Notes: generated by a model from the letters alone, not told the origin. Counted from the stretch's first letter, positions 44,172 to 54,799 are shown. The stretch: DNA of 64,000 nucleotides from Breviolum minutum Mf 1.05b.01 (GCA_000507305.1 DF239165.1:183519-247518), one strand, 5' to 3'. Numbers and translations: made by a program.

Positions 44172-44598
44172 TATGGATAAACTTTCATAAACAGGTAGTT
44201 AAGTCTTCGGAGTATGTTCTCAGGGGTATGTTGGATTTTTTTTAAAAACATTGACATCTTCACTGTACATGAGCAATTTTTGTTGCCTTTCATTTTCTCC
44301 ATTAAACTTTCCACTGGTCCTTTTTGTGCACCTGTGTTCTGATTGTACACCCCCCAAATAAAAAACGGATGGGATGGCTCAACTAATTATATATGTCATG
44401 CCTGGCTCCGACAAAAAGATGGTAGGATATCGGATAAGTTTTCGGCATCCTTAGGAAAAGGTTGGTGTAGGGAATACAACCTGCAACAAATCGATCCTAC
44501 ATTGAAGCCCAACTAACTAGGCCCAGTCCAAACCAATGAGGTGCATATTAAATATATTAAACACTTGAAATATCAGTTGGTTGCAATATTACATTACT

Positions 44599-44695
44599 GG
44601 GTTGTGGTTTCATTTTTTTTCTTATTTTCACCCCTACCAGGGGAAATGATCCATTGTGACTAATATTTTTCAAATGGGTTGAAACCACCACCTAG
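44599..44695 (+). repeat. Family B element (copy B12)
   Basis: GGGTTGTGGTTTCATT at the left, GGGTTGAAACCACCACCTAG at the right. Confidence 0.9.
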
Positions 44696-44802
44696 ATTAA
44701 ATAGTTCCTTCACGAAGAACATGGTTAGTTAAATTTTATTTACAGGAATCCTGATCACCGTCTAAACCAACAACTACACATCACATCTTGATACTGGATT
44801 AT

Positions 44803-44982
44803 GAACCAGACTCTAACCAGTGCCTCGACCCGAGGCGTCCTGGCTATTTGCCTCCCTGGGTTTCGGAAGACACCTGGTCTTCCATGCAACAGTTGGCCTC
44901 GCGAGCTGCCGAACAACGAGAACGGGGGAAACCTTGGAAACCCAAGGTGAAGCACACGTCGTTGTTTACCGTCGTTTTTGGG
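44803..44982 (+). CDS. Exon, unknown protein
   Basis: It lies between an acceptor-like TATGAACCAG and a donor GGGCG/GTGAGT. The frame reads DPRRPGYLPPWVSEDTW, SSMQQLASRAAEQRERGK and PWKPKVKHTSLFTVVFG. It is GC-rich in AT-rich surroundings, has an ordinary GT donor and ends in phase 2. The middle is helical and charged. Function unknown; neighbouring exons are not joined. Confidence 0.5.
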
Positions 44983-45041
44983 CGGTGAGTTGGGCTGATG
45001 GTTTTGGCTTTAAAAAAAGACGCTGAACAATTTCCCGGAAG

Positions 45042-45536
45042 ATGGAGATAGATGGGTTTGAAAAAGATAGAGAAGATGGATTCACTCAGGATGTGTGTTA
45101 CTTTTTTAATGGTTATGACTCATATATGACTTTTTTGTCCATGAAATTTTCATGGTACATTAGATGGAATTATATGGTAGTATTCAGGTTCGGATTTCAG
45201 GTCTTATATATCGTTTTCTCTTTGAAGGGGCCCAGGGTCCCCAAATATCGCAAAGATCCTGGAGATATCAACGAGGTGATGAAACTTCGAAGATGTTCGT
45301 GTCATTTTTACATTTTTTACCCTGAGTTGAATGCGCTGATTTTTCCGTTTATGGTATCAAAACCAGCAACTAATTCGTTACCCTCCATGGAACTAACATA
45401 CATACCACCTATAGGAAAAGGAGATAATAGGAACCTCATCATCAAAACTGCCCTTGGTTTCGGGGATATCTTAGTTTCAGGGAGGGTTCCGTCATCATCT
45501 CTAGTGTTTCCCGTGGCAAAAAAGCGGCTCCCGTAG
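45042..45536 (+). CDS. 164-codon ORF with ATG and TAG, unknown protein
   Basis: This is the longest complete ATG-to-stop frame of the window. It begins MEIDGFEKDREDGFTQDVC and has aromatic-hydrophobic stretches (MKFSWYIRWNYMVVFRFG, FQVLYIVFSLKG) that could span a membrane, a basic linker (RVPKYRKDPGDINEVMK) and a tail SSSLVFPVAKKRLP. A family D copy (45380-45487) lies inside, and its end TTTCAG/GGAGGG would be an acceptor. The element may therefore be spliced out or may have become coding. Function unknown. Confidence 0.45.
   Translation: MEIDGFEKDREDGFTQDVCYFFNGYDSYMTFLSMKFSWYIRWNYMVVFRFGFQVLYIVFSLKGPRVPKYRKDPGDINEVMKLRRCSCHFYIFYPELNALIFPFMVSKPATNSLPSMELTYIPPIGKGDNRNLIIKTALGFGDILVSGRVPSSSLVFPVAKKRLP
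45380..45487 (+). repeat. Family D element within an open frame (D4)
   Basis: ACCCTCCATGGAACTAACAT is a degenerate left end; ATCTTAGTTTCAGGGAGGGT is a good right end. Confidence 0.7.
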
Positions 45537-46032
45537 AAATCTCCAGGTGCCAAGGTTTTGAAGCTCATTTTTGGGATGTGCGACGGGTATGTTTGTTCGG
45601 TTTGGAAACTCAGATACTCCAGGTTCTTCCCAGTGACCTTTTTGGTGGTTTCAAGTGACCTTTTCAAGGGCTAAGTGACCTCCATTTGGGTGATCAAAAG
45701 GTCACTTGGAAGAAGCTGGCTGGCCGGAAGTTTTTGTTGTGGCTGGCTGAATTTATTTTCTGGCTGGTTGAGAAAATTTGTGATGAGCAAATTGAGCACA
45801 AGATGGCCATTCTCTGTACCAAATGACGGGCAAAGCGTTGAGCTTTGAGACGGTTGAATGCTTAAAGTGGGCATCGCTCTAGAGCTCAAAACGAGATTTT
45901 TTGTTGGTGGGATGATTGTTTGGGAGGGAAATCAACGAAGTGAGCAGTTGACAAGACCTGGCTTGTGTAGGCATTATACTACCCTTAAAACCATCATAAG
46001 GGTCCGTATGAGCCAACAAATATCATGGAAAA

Positions 46033-46137
46033 TACCCCCCCTAAAACTAACCCCTGAAAATAGGCCTTTTACCCAAAAGGAAACTAGTATTCCAACCATC
46101 AATTTTCAGGGGCGAACTGTTAGTTTCCGGGAGGGTA
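46033..46137 (+). repeat. Family D element (copy D5)
   Basis: ACCCCCCCTAAAACTAACCC pairs with ACTGTTAGTTTCCGGGAGGG. ATCAATTTTCAGGGGC inside is shared with D2 and D3. Confidence 0.85.
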
Positions 46138-46266
46138 ACTGATGGGTTTTGTTGCCACTGCTCAAGTGTGCTAATGGGATGCGTCGCTTTTTTTGGTGGA
46201 ACGCAGAGCCGCTGGCTTCAACCTAACAGCCAGCAGCTGGCTTGGAAAAACAACTTGTTTCCTGGT

Positions 46267-46370
46267 ACCAGGTGATTCAAAGTGCCCTTTTCATCCGCTA
46301 GTTGGAGGTCACTTAACCCCTTGCAAGGGTCACTTAACCATCCCAAAAAGGTCACTTTGAATCACCAGGT
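46267..46370 (+). repeat. Family P element
   Basis: ACCAGGTGATTCAAAGTGCC then CTTTT pairs with AAAAAGGTCACTTTGAATCA then CCAGGT. The inner GGAGGTCACTTAACCCC has relatives near 2855, 42100 and 45640. Confidence 0.8.
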
Positions 46371-46647
46371 ATTTGTTTTTTTTTTTTGTTGGAGGTCATT
46401 CAGAATTCATGTCCCTCTAAGACCTCCCAAGACTCATGGATTTTTTGATAGAAGTTTCATGAAGTTTCTCGAAAAGTTAGTTGTTTCACATGGATCTTTG
46501 CCCACAGTTTTTGGTTGGCTTCCAACCCAAAAAAAAGTGTTGCTAGCAACTAGACGGAAAAAAGTTGAATCGGTGCCTCACATACCCAGCTGCGTCACTG
46601 GAAAAAAACACTGACTACACTCTTGGGGAGTTACATATCCCATACAA

Positions 46648-46730
46648 TCCATGGGAAGGGTATATTTACCTACACATTTGGTTGATTTTTATGATACATG
46701 TAGCTAAACACAACGTTTGTCCCATGGACA
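46648..46730 (+). repeat. Family I element (copy I5)
   Basis: TCCATGGGAAGGGTATATTT then ACCTACA pairs with TGTAGCTAAACACAACGTTT then GTCCCATGGA. Confidence 0.7.
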
Positions 46731-46974
46731 TGAATATGTTGATAGGAAAATGTCAAGTTTGTACACTTCAAACGTTCATGGGTCCTTTAGCTGCAGCTGC
46801 CTGAGTGAGCCTGTTTGGAAATTGATAGGTTTTGATCATGTTTCCAAACGAAAAAATAGTAAAAACTCTGAAAACTACTTGGAGGATCATCAAGTTTACA
46901 TAAGTTTACTATATACGTGGTTAATAAACTAAAAACCGTGGTTCGTAAAATAGCAAGTCCGCTCAGGATCGGGC

Positions 46975-47052
46975 TAGTCTAGTAATAAATGGGATGTAAC
47001 CCCACTAACTAACCAGACGTATTCTAAGTGGGGGCCCATCCTCCAAGTAGTG
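46975..47052 (+). repeat. Family C right-end fragment (C22)
   Basis: AAATGGGATGTAACCCCAC and TAAGTGGGGGCCCATCCTCC. Confidence 0.45.
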
Positions 47053-47146
47053 TCAGATGTCTCAGGTTCCATCCAGATCAAAGTTTGAGAGTCAAAATTT
47101 CCAGTTCAGCACGGGGGTCTCGCTGCTGGGGGTAGATGGGTAGACC

Positions 47147-47209
47147 TCTTCCATCATCTCTGAGGCCTTCACCGCTGCTTTTGTTGCGAGCAGTGATCAA
47201 GGAACTTTG
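47147..47209 (+). CDS. Short exon candidate before element E6
   Basis: The frame reads SSIISEAFTAAFVASSDQ then GTL and runs to the border with the family E copy (TTTG/GTTGG). Too short to be sure. Confidence 0.25.
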
Positions 47210-47210
47210 G

Positions 47211-47297
47211 TTGGTTGGATTAGGGCGATGAAATCCCACCGAGTTATGTAGGGATTATACTGCGCCGTTATTGGGATCCCCATTAATGTCTCAACGG
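47211..47297 (+). repeat. Family E element, degenerate (E6)
   Basis: TTGGTTGGATTAGGGCGATG at the left; GGGATCCCCATTAATGTCTC at the right. Confidence 0.5.
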
Positions 47298-47671
47298 ATT
47301 TTGATCACTGTTCAAATTGTTGTTTTTTTGTGCACGCGTCCATAAAGAGGATTCCTGTGCACAACGCTGTCAACGGAAAGTCACTTTCTCAGCTGCCAGA
47401 AAAAAGGGCTGACAATGTGCTGTCCTGAAAACGAACATGGAATCTGAAAATCATCCCATTTGCAAAGGAACATAATCTTCCAAACCTCCATTTTTGGCTT
47501 GCATCCGGTTTTTTGGGGAAAAAGATGCTTATTAGGATTCCGACAATAACTTTGGGTGTTGTATTGCCGTCAATCCATTTTTGGGTCACCAGGATTTTAT
47601 GGGCTGTTCAGTTCACTTAGTCACTTACTTTCTTTTGTAGTTTGTAAATTTCAAGATTTACCACCCTGACA

Positions 47672-47770
47672 ACTAACGTATTTGCTGAAGATTGATGGTT
47701 GGAAGATACGCATTTCCCTTTAAAATGGTGTTTTTTCAGGGGGGACAATCGTTCATTTTCGAGACTTACC
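47672..47770 (+). repeat. Family Q element (copy Q4)
   Basis: ACTAACGTATTTGCTGAAGA, TTGATGGTTGGAAGATACGC and ACAATCGTTCATTTTCGAG match other family Q copies. Confidence 0.55.
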
Positions 47771-48231
47771 ATCCAAGTTCAGAGACACCTTTTTGGCAGT
47801 TGCGGATTTGCAAATATCACAAATCCAGGGTTGCGAAGATTCATTTTTTTGTCTAATGATGCCATGATTCTTTCTTTAAAGCAGGACCGAAATATTTTTT
47901 TGCGGAAGGTTTTTGGTATTTGGTTTAAAAAATTAGATTTGGTATCTTTCAAGTCCACGAACCTGACTTTAAGATCTCGTTCAACCCTGGACTGTATTTT
48001 AACTCTTGGTCCGAACCATTTTTTCTGCAAGTGTGTACAGGCATTTCAGACGTCTCGGCCACATGGATTGGCATGATTGGGATTCACAGCCCGTGGTTTT
48101 GGGCCAGCTTTTATAAGCAATCATTTTCAGCGGGTTTGTTTTTCCAAGATCTTGAAAATTTGGTTTGTCTACTCTCTCTCCACATCCTGGCTCTTTCATG
48201 TGAGCCACGATGAAAACCTTACCGTTGATGG

Positions 48232-48321
48232 AAGAAATCCGGCTAACGAGTTGATATGGTAAATATCCCATTATTTACAGGGTTTCATACATGTCAGGTG
48301 GGGTTTCTGAAGCATCAACAG
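48232..48321 (+). repeat. Family A element (copy A10)
   Basis: CCGTTGATGGAAGAAATCCG at the left, GTTTCTGAAGCATCAACAG at the right. Confidence 0.85.
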
Positions 48322-48559
48322 TATGTAAAAGAAATGGCCCGATATAGGCTTCCCCCGTTTTTGTGGAAAAAACACAACCAAGATTTGATGTTACATTTCA
48401 ATACGCAGTGTTCTTTTCCGGCGACCTTAGCATGTACAAATATCTGGAATTTTTGGATGAAGTTTGTGGCATAAAAAAGGAAGTTATGGTAACCCGTCCA
48501 TTTTTGTTTGATTTTTTGTTTTAGACTAGCTTAGCATTTAGTTTTTTTTCCCCAAAAAT

Positions 48560-48735
48560 ATGTCCAATGAACCTGTTCAACAGGTTGAAAGATATCAGGC
48601 CATGATTTCCCAACATCCGGATGTCCAGACGTTCAAAATGTTCTTCCAAAAGGAAGGAACGACATGGGGTTTTTCGGAAGTCGCCGCGACGCAGCCGGCA
48701 CGATCAAAAACAAGAACACCGGGTCTGGGGAGATG
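48560..48735 (+). CDS. Exon, possible first exon, unknown protein
   Basis: From the ATG at 48560 the frame reads MSNEPVQQVERYQAMISQ, HPDVQTFKMFFQKEGTTW and GFSEVAATQPARSKTRTPG. It then enters AT-rich sequence after CTGGG. It is clearly coding by composition. The next exon may be 48922-49005. Function unknown. Confidence 0.45.
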
Positions 48736-48921
48736 TTTGTTGAACACTGGGCTGGGTCAATGTTTTGTGTTATTCATGTTTATGTATATTTCTAAAGGCC
48801 AGTTTCATGGCAAAAAAGCACCAAAAAAAAGGCCAGGGAAAAAATGTATTTCGGTAAGGGAATCAAGCCAAAAAAACGACCAACCAATTCAGGTTATGGA
48901 ATTGGATCCTGATTTGCTCAG

Positions 48922-49005
48922 CATCCGCGAAGACCGATTGACATAGCTGAAAAGATGCCTGAAAAAGGCCCCAATTTTGAGCGTTTACGCCCCCCGCCTG
49001 GCCAG
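48922..49005 (+). CDS. Exon, unknown protein
   Basis: After the acceptor-like GATTTGCTCAG the frame reads HPRRPIDIAEKMPEKGPN then FERLRPPPGQ. It ends near CCAG/GC. Charged and proline rich. It probably belongs with the exon at 48560, but the phase was not settled. Confidence 0.4.
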
Positions 49006-49201
49006 GCGCTTTTTCGGTGGAATAACCAAAAATAACTATGTAGATAACTAGATTGTATATACAAGAGTCTTACGTAGTTTTTGAGAGGGGGCCATTTGGG
49101 AGCGAAAGAGCTGGTCCCCTGCAAATTGTTTCAGAAAGACGTCTTCCTTTCTTGGGGAAGGTAACTTTGCATCGTTGGAGTATGCATAGGTACTTTGCAA
49201 C

Positions 49202-49471
49202 TTGGATTCATGCATAGTAAAGCACCTTCACAGCAGTAAGCCCAAAGAGCCAGCAGACCTCATCAGATTTTCCAGGAGAACATGTGGTATTTCGCATCAA
49301 TGGTTATACGTCAGATCTTATCTGGCCACCAGCGTTGGGAGGGAATGTTTGGATGTGTTTCAATGGAGCAAAGCACCTGCCCCAAAGTCATGGGATGTTT
49401 TTTCAGAACGGCCTAGCCTTTTTCCTTGTTGCCAGCCCCTTCCCAATGATGAAAATTTCTGGCCTTACTAG
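49202..49471 (+). CDS. Open frame, unknown protein
   Basis: The frame reads KHLHSSKPKEPADLIRFSR, RTCGISHQWLYVRSYLA, WSKAPAPKSWDVFSERPS and stops at TAG 49469-49471. There is no ATG at the start, so it would be an exon. The first half may have an acceptor TTTTCCAG at 49276. Function unknown. Confidence 0.35.
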   Translation: MDSCIVKHLHSSKPKEPADLIRFSRRTCGISHQWLYVRSYLATSVGRECLDVFQWSKAPAPKSWDVFSERPSLFPCCQPLPNDENFWPY

Positions 49472-50078
49472 CCAGCCAAATTAAGGAATTATGATGGTTA
49501 ATAGTCCCTAAGAAGGCCTTACAGTATTTCTTTGGGGAAAGGGGTTGGCAAAAAGTCGAAACATCCCATGACAACCAGAAATGCCAACCATGGGGTCCAG
49601 CAACTGGCCACTTGATTCGCCAAATCAGAGCACATTTCAGGATCCAACACAAGAACACAATGAATCGAAAACATAGGAACCCCACATGACCTTACCCTTA
49701 AAGCCAGCTAGTTTAGTGGGGAAGCTCCTCCCAAAGTGGCTTATCATTCCAGCTATTCAGCTATTTCTCGTATGACAGGGTTGGTTAGAAATGGGCTTCA
49801 CAAAACTCACATGGGGGCGATTTCACAAAAAAAAAGACAGTAGAATTTCAGTGAGAAGAAACATGAAGAATCTGCATCCAAAATCAACATCAAATCGAAG
49901 GATGATATGTTTTTTTTTGTGTGACTCAAATCTTCTTGTTTTTCGCGTCCTTGAAAAGGGAATCCGATTCTTTCGGCCACCATGGACGGCTTCAACTGGA
50001 CGGAAGCAGCCAGCGAATTGAAACCTGGCACGAGTTTTTCGTGATGAGGGCTGAGCATCACGAATGTGTTGGTTTCAA

Positions 50079-50229
50079 CAAAGCGGGCCCAAAAATCATT
50101 TGTAAAAGTATAGGGTTGTAAAACTCCAGGTATAGGAGTTATAACGCCAGCTGGCCATGTATAAGACCATTTAAAGGGGGCCCCCATTTATGTCCATTTA
50201 TAACGATCCGCTCGGGGCTCATCTTGAAG
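50079..50229 (+). repeat. Family C element (copy C19)
   Basis: CAAAGCGGGCCCAAAAATC at the left; CCATTTATAACGATCCGCTC and GGGGCTCATCTTG at the right. Confidence 0.75.
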
Positions 50230-50687
50230 CGAATTCTTTAGCTTCAACCCGAAAAATCGGAGAAGCGATCCAATTTGAGCATGTTTCATGGGTGTTTCAT
50301 CCACCAAGCAGAATCAGGGATGGCTTAATTTATGGGAGTAGCAAGCTTATCATCACCCAGGGCGTCCTGTGCTTGTGAACACAACCAGGATGCATTGTTT
50401 AAGACGAACAAAAGTGAGATTTCTGGAGGCTTTAAACCTCCCACTTAAACCACGATGGCATTGTGAATGGTTTTTGGCGACAAAAAATGTTTTTTGAAAA
50501 TCTCCAAACTTAATATCAACCTGGTAGTGGTGGCTTCTTGTCTCACATTTCCTTGCTCTAAAAAAAACACCAAAATCCACGAATTTGGTATTGGAAAACC
50601 ATTTTTTTTGTGGGTCCCTTTTTTCGGAAAAAGTCAGATCATCAGTATCGACTTGGAGTTCCCCCATCTTTCCCCATCACGCTGAGG

Positions 50688-50998
50688 ATGGGTACAGTGG
50701 AGGATGTGTTGAAGACTCACCTCACAGGGTGGGGACCCGTTGCGACGTGCATGGTGGTGGAAACCCCCCAAGATCATCCGAGAACAAAACAAGATGCTCT
50801 CCCAAAAAGTTAAAACACGGCTTCCGAAGTTCAAGTCAAGGATAAAATGTTTGTTTGCAACTTTGGTATATACGGGAATTCCGAAAAGTCCAGCATCCGA
50901 ACAAAACCCAGCAACGAAGTCTTTGGTGGACACTGGACTTCCAGACTGCCAGCATGCTTGGATGTTGTGGGATGATGATTCCCAATTTAACTTGCACA
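50688..50998 (+). CDS. Gene start with two or more exons, one homopolymer frame change
   Basis: From ATG 50688 the frame reads MGTVEDVLKTHLTGWGPVA then TCMVVETP. At a run of six C (50766-50771) the coding signal shifts and continues KIIREQNKMLSQKVKTRL then PKFKS to about 50840, as if one C were extra. After AAAAGTCCAG (50891) the next exon has two candidate readings: SEQNPATKSLVDTGLPDC then QHAWMLWDDDSQFNLHI, running to element T1, or IRTKPSNEVFGGHWTSRL then PACLDVVG with a TGA. Function unknown. Confidence 0.4.
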
Positions 50999-51095
50999 TA
51001 CCTGGATCTTCCTTTTGTGTATAAAATTTGTGCGCAAATTCATCCAAAAAAAAACACCAAAAGGCAGAAATTTCATATATCTAGAAGATCCAGGT
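50999..51095 (+). repeat. Family T element (copy T1)
   Basis: ACCTGGATCTTCC pairs with AGAAGATCCAGGT. It abuts a coding-like segment and is followed 8 bp later by a family A copy. Confidence 0.8.
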
Positions 51096-51103
51096 ATGAC
51101 ATG

Positions 51104-51203
51104 CTGTTGATGGAGAAATCCTGCACCAGTGCATAAGTAGTTTATCCCATTGTTTCCAGGGTTTTATACATCCCAGGTGGTGCAGGATTTCTTCCATCAA
51201 CAG
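51104..51203 (+). repeat. Family A element (copy A11)
   Basis: CTGTTGATGGAGAAATCCTG pairs with CAGGATTTCTTCCATCAACAG. Confidence 0.9.
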
Positions 51204-51739
51204 TATCACATATTTCTAAAATGGGTGTGGGTGGGGAAGACCTCAACTAGGATAGAATTTCATCACCATTCTTGAATCACCCGGTTGGCACAAAAAATCT
51301 GTGGTGAAATTTGTGAAGTTTGTTTTTAAACCCCATTTAAGGGGGTGATTTTTGTTGACTTATAATATATGTTTTTCCTTTTGGAAACGAGTTGGGGAAA
51401 ACCCCAAAACTGGCTAAAATTTCAACTTCCCGAAGAAAACACGTTTTTTCACCTACTTGGTCGCTTGGGTTGGAGGGAGGAAGGCCAACAATATGCTCCT
51501 ATAGGATCCATTGGTATACTGTATTTTATGTGCATGAAATGCCACAAAGGATATAGCAATGGGGAGCGTTTGATTTACCCGCAAATTCACCTACAAATTT
51601 ACATGAGAATGGTTATACGTTATACCTAAATATTCCCAAGAGCATTTAACCCAAAGGTAGGTAGATATACCTATACCGTGCCATGAATCCTATCTACAGG
51701 TACTACCCCTGGGTTGGCAGAAATGCATTTGGAGGTTTT

Positions 51740-51968
51740 TTTTTGCGGTGCAATTTTTTCAGAGCTTGGGCAACCCTTATGAAGGTTCAGAACACAAATC
51801 AAACAAGAGGGGAAAAAGAATCAAGACGGGCGAATTCCAGGATTTGAAGCGGCACCTCTGTATACCTGGATCTTCTAGATATGTATTTCGGTAGGGTTTT
51901 TTTGGGTGAAAAGGCGCATTTTTTTACACCCTGAGAAGATCCAGGTATGAAAAAGTAAACGGTTTCAG
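51740..51968 (+). CDS. Exon plus 24-bp micro-exon around element T2
   Basis: Upstream of element T2 the frame reads RTQIKQEGKKNQDGRIPG then FEAAPLYT. The intron 51869-51944 (GA-AG, phase 2) removes the element. The frame resumes in a 24-bp exon, 51945-51968 (YEKVNGF), followed by an ideal donor CAG/GTAAGA. A second frame upstream (GSEHKSNKRGKRIKTGEF) is also possible but does not join. Function unknown. Confidence 0.35.
51863..51946 (+). repeat. Family T element acting as intron (T2)
   Basis: TACCTGGATCTTCTAG pairs with GAGAAGATCCAGGTA. Predicted GA-AG intron 51869-51944. Confidence 0.75.
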
Positions 51969-52633
51969 GTAAGAATTCACACTTTTGTTTTGCAAAAAAG
52001 GTTGTTTGTGGACAAATGGCAGGCAATGACTCGTCAGAACACATTAACGATTTAATAGGCAGTTCAGAGACCGGATAGTCTTGAGCACATCTCGTGTATA
52101 CTGACTGTAGATGTCATTTTTTTGTGAAGCCTTGCCGTTGCTATCATTTCACTTGAGAGGAGTCAAAGTCAAAGTCATGTTTTTTTTTACCAAACCAGCT
52201 GCATTCTGGCTCATGTTTTTAGACAAGCTGTCAAGCTTGAAGATAGCTTGAAGATTTCATGGAAAAAGATGTTCACAGATCATCATGCGAAACACGGCTG
52301 TGTGTTTTCTTTTCGAGTGACCATGAATCGTGTTAAAGCTGATGAGCTTGGTTTGATGTCATAGTGTCAACCATTTTTGATGAGAAGTAGATAGTTGCGT
52401 AACTGTGTAAGCAAACGAAGCTCCAGACTCCTGTTTTCGTGCAAAAGGTGCCTACCAAAATAGCAGAACGCCAAAGCAAAAGCAAACACAAAAAAAGATA
52501 TTATTCCAAGTTTGCCCAGTTTGATAGGATAAGTGTACCCCGGAAAATCCAGTAGAAAAAAATTGGACACAAAAAAATAGCCAACAAACATTTCCAACAA
52601 CATCCAACACCATCCCATCATCACATCACTCCG

Positions 52634-53214
52634 ATGGCGGACGTGCAGAGCGAGGGATTACGACAGTTGGAACGTGCTGAGCGTTTGATCGAAGTGGGCA
52701 CCGGACCGCGAAGCCAGCGCACAGCAGTGGCCTTGGCTGAGTTGAAGGTTGTTGACCGGCTTGGAGGATTCCAGTTAGATCCAGTAGTTAGGGCTTAGAT
52801 CACCCCATTGGTCAAGTCATGAATTTCGGCCATGAATGGAAGGGGTTCCACAACCCCAGGTCTTGGGGACTTATGATCATTATGGTTAGTAACCACTTGT
52901 ATAAATTTACTAAGCGAGATGATCCACCAAGTGGGCAGAAAGTCGGTCAGTGATTTTCTTCTCCCTGGAAGTTGAGCATTAAAAAATGCGAAAAGTGGCG
53001 CTCCAAAAAAAGGAAAGGATCATGTTCTAACCATCACTTTTCAGGGGCGAACTGTTAAGCTTTGGGTTACTTGGGCTACTTTAGGATCTTTCTTGATAGC
53101 TGGTGCGAATTGGAAGCGAGAAAAGGAGCGGAGCTGGAGGAAATCCTAAAATCCCTCACCATAATGGGGAGCTATTTTCGAGGAGCTACAAACCCCCCCC
53201 AAAGGTTTCGTTAA
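52634..53214 (+). CDS. Complete three-exon gene, 106-residue protein of unknown function
   Basis: ATG 52634 opens MADVQSEGLRQLERAERLI, EVGTGPRSQRTAVALAEL and KVVDRL. Exons are 52634-52763, 52932-52967 and 53060-53214. Intron 1 (52764-52931, GA-AG, phase 1) is a family J element and intron 2 (52968-53059, GA-AG, phase 1) is a family D element. Exon 2 reads GRKSVSDFLLP. Exon 3 reads LGYLGYFRIFLDSWCELE, ARKGAELEEILKSLTIMG and stops at TAA 53212-53214. The lengths (130, 36, 155) sum to 107 codons including the stop. The protein is mostly helical with a short hydrophobic patch. No family recognised. This is the cleanest case in the window of two unrelated elements serving as the only introns of a gene. 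Confidence 0.65.
52760..52931 (+). repeat. Family J element acting as intron (J2)
   Basis: CTTGGAGGATTCCAGTTAG pairs with GAGATGATCCACCAAG. GGAAGGGGTTCCACAA inside is shared with J1. Confidence 0.85.
52961..53066 (+). repeat. Family D element acting as intron (D6)
   Basis: CTCCCTGGAAGTTGAG at the left; TTTTCAGGGGCGAACTGTTA then AG at the right. It starts 30 bp after J2 ends. Confidence 0.8.
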
Positions 53215-53262
53215 AAATACGCATTCTGTTCGGCGTTTGGTGACTTTCGGTGATTTAGAGAA

Positions 53263-53292
53263 ATCAAACATTTCAAACATTTCAAACATTTC
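53263..53292 (+). repeat. Three tandem 9-bp units
   Basis: TTCAAACAT is repeated three times and replaces the normal left end of the family B copy that follows. Confidence 0.8.
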
Positions 53293-53370
53293 ATATTTTC
53301 ACTCCGAACCCTGGGGAAATGATCCAATTTGACGAGCATATTTTTCAAATGGGTTGAAACCACCAACTAG
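53281..53370 (+). repeat. Family B element, left end replaced (B13)
   Basis: CTGGGGAAATGATCCAATTT and GGGTTGAAACCACCAACTAG are intact. Confidence 0.85.
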
Positions 53371-54163
53371 ATGAGAGTTTTTTGCCAACCTATTTTGCAA
53401 GGAATCTTGAAATGATGTTTTGATCATGAATTGAGAATTCCCTTTGGTTTCGTTCACCTTTCGGGACACTGAAATTAAAACATGGTTCCAAACCATTGAT
53501 CCTAAATTCGACATCGCAGGCCAGCCTGGAAATCTTTTATGGATGATTTCTTTGAGATAAAAAGTGTTTGAAGGTTATGTTTGTCTTTTTCAGGGCGTTT
53601 TTGGATGGAACCTCCCTGTGTAAAATGGAGGAGGCGATTGCGGATTGCCAAACACATCAGCCCTAGAGATTTGTTTGTTGGGATTTTAAGGGGTGTGAAA
53701 ATTCCGTGGGGTTTCTGCGTGGAAAGTGACAAACGAGTTACAGAAGGTTACCATCATGTTACACCCCAGAAGATCAACATGGAACGTAAAGATCACACAG
53801 TTGGAAAGGAACATCATCTTCCATCCACCTCCATTTTGGGGTTCCAAAAATCTTCATTTTCCATCATGTTGCCAAATCAAAATGTTGGAAGATGAAATTT
53901 CATTTTGGTTACATATGTTTTAGTTTCAGATTCGAAAAAATTGGAAGAAAATCGCTCAAACAACATTTTGGGTTGGTGACTTATTATATCGTTTTACCTC
54001 GGATTAGTGGGTCGCCCATCCTCGATCGCATCATCCAGCAGAGGTTCACAAATCCTTAGAGCAGCTCTTTGGTGAAGCTCGAGTGAGGTGCAGTGAAAAA
54101 ACACCGGGCACCCGAAACGGGGTGATTTTTAATGTAGGGAATGCCGGAATGATATTTAGTAGG

Positions 54164-54236
54164 ATCCATGATCCATGTCTGATATATTCTCTTACATTTG
54201 TTTGATTTGTTTGGTACATGTAGGTAAATATACTAG
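54164..54236 (+). repeat. Family I element, diverged (I6)
   Basis: TCCATGATCCATGTCTGATA and TACATGTAGGTAAATATACT. Confidence 0.55.
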
Positions 54237-54799
54237 GTTTTGGTTGAGCTGCGCAGTTGAAAGATATGAATCAACTGGAGGATCCTGAAAGCAATGCTTC
54301 AAGTTCCTATCACATATCGGGTTTTCTGTTTACCATTTGTTGGAAACTTAGGAACGTTCCCATCCCAAATAAATTTCCGCTGGGGTCCACCATAAGAACC
54401 TTGTTACATGAGAAAATCAACTGTAAAAATTGACAGGTAGCATGTCCCTTGGTGATGCAGGGTTTCTTCACTTTTTTAAGGGTTGTTTCAAGTGATTATG
54501 GCAAACCCATCCTTTTTTCGGTTTTACCGTCAAAATATTTTTTTGGGGGGGGTCGAAATACCAGGTGTGTAGTACTTTTTCCATACCCATCCCAGAATTT
54601 GAAAAAAACAAAATGGTAGGTATAGTGTTTAAAGGGGTGTTGGAAAAGCAAGGGAAAACAGAAAATAAACATGTTTTGATTAGCTTGGAATTGGAAAATG
54701 TTTAAAGTGAAGGGTAGGTAGTTTCAACAAGAAGCCTCCCGTCATGTTGTTCTCGTGAATTGATGATAGGAAGCAACATTCAGCCTAACAGTAAATTGG

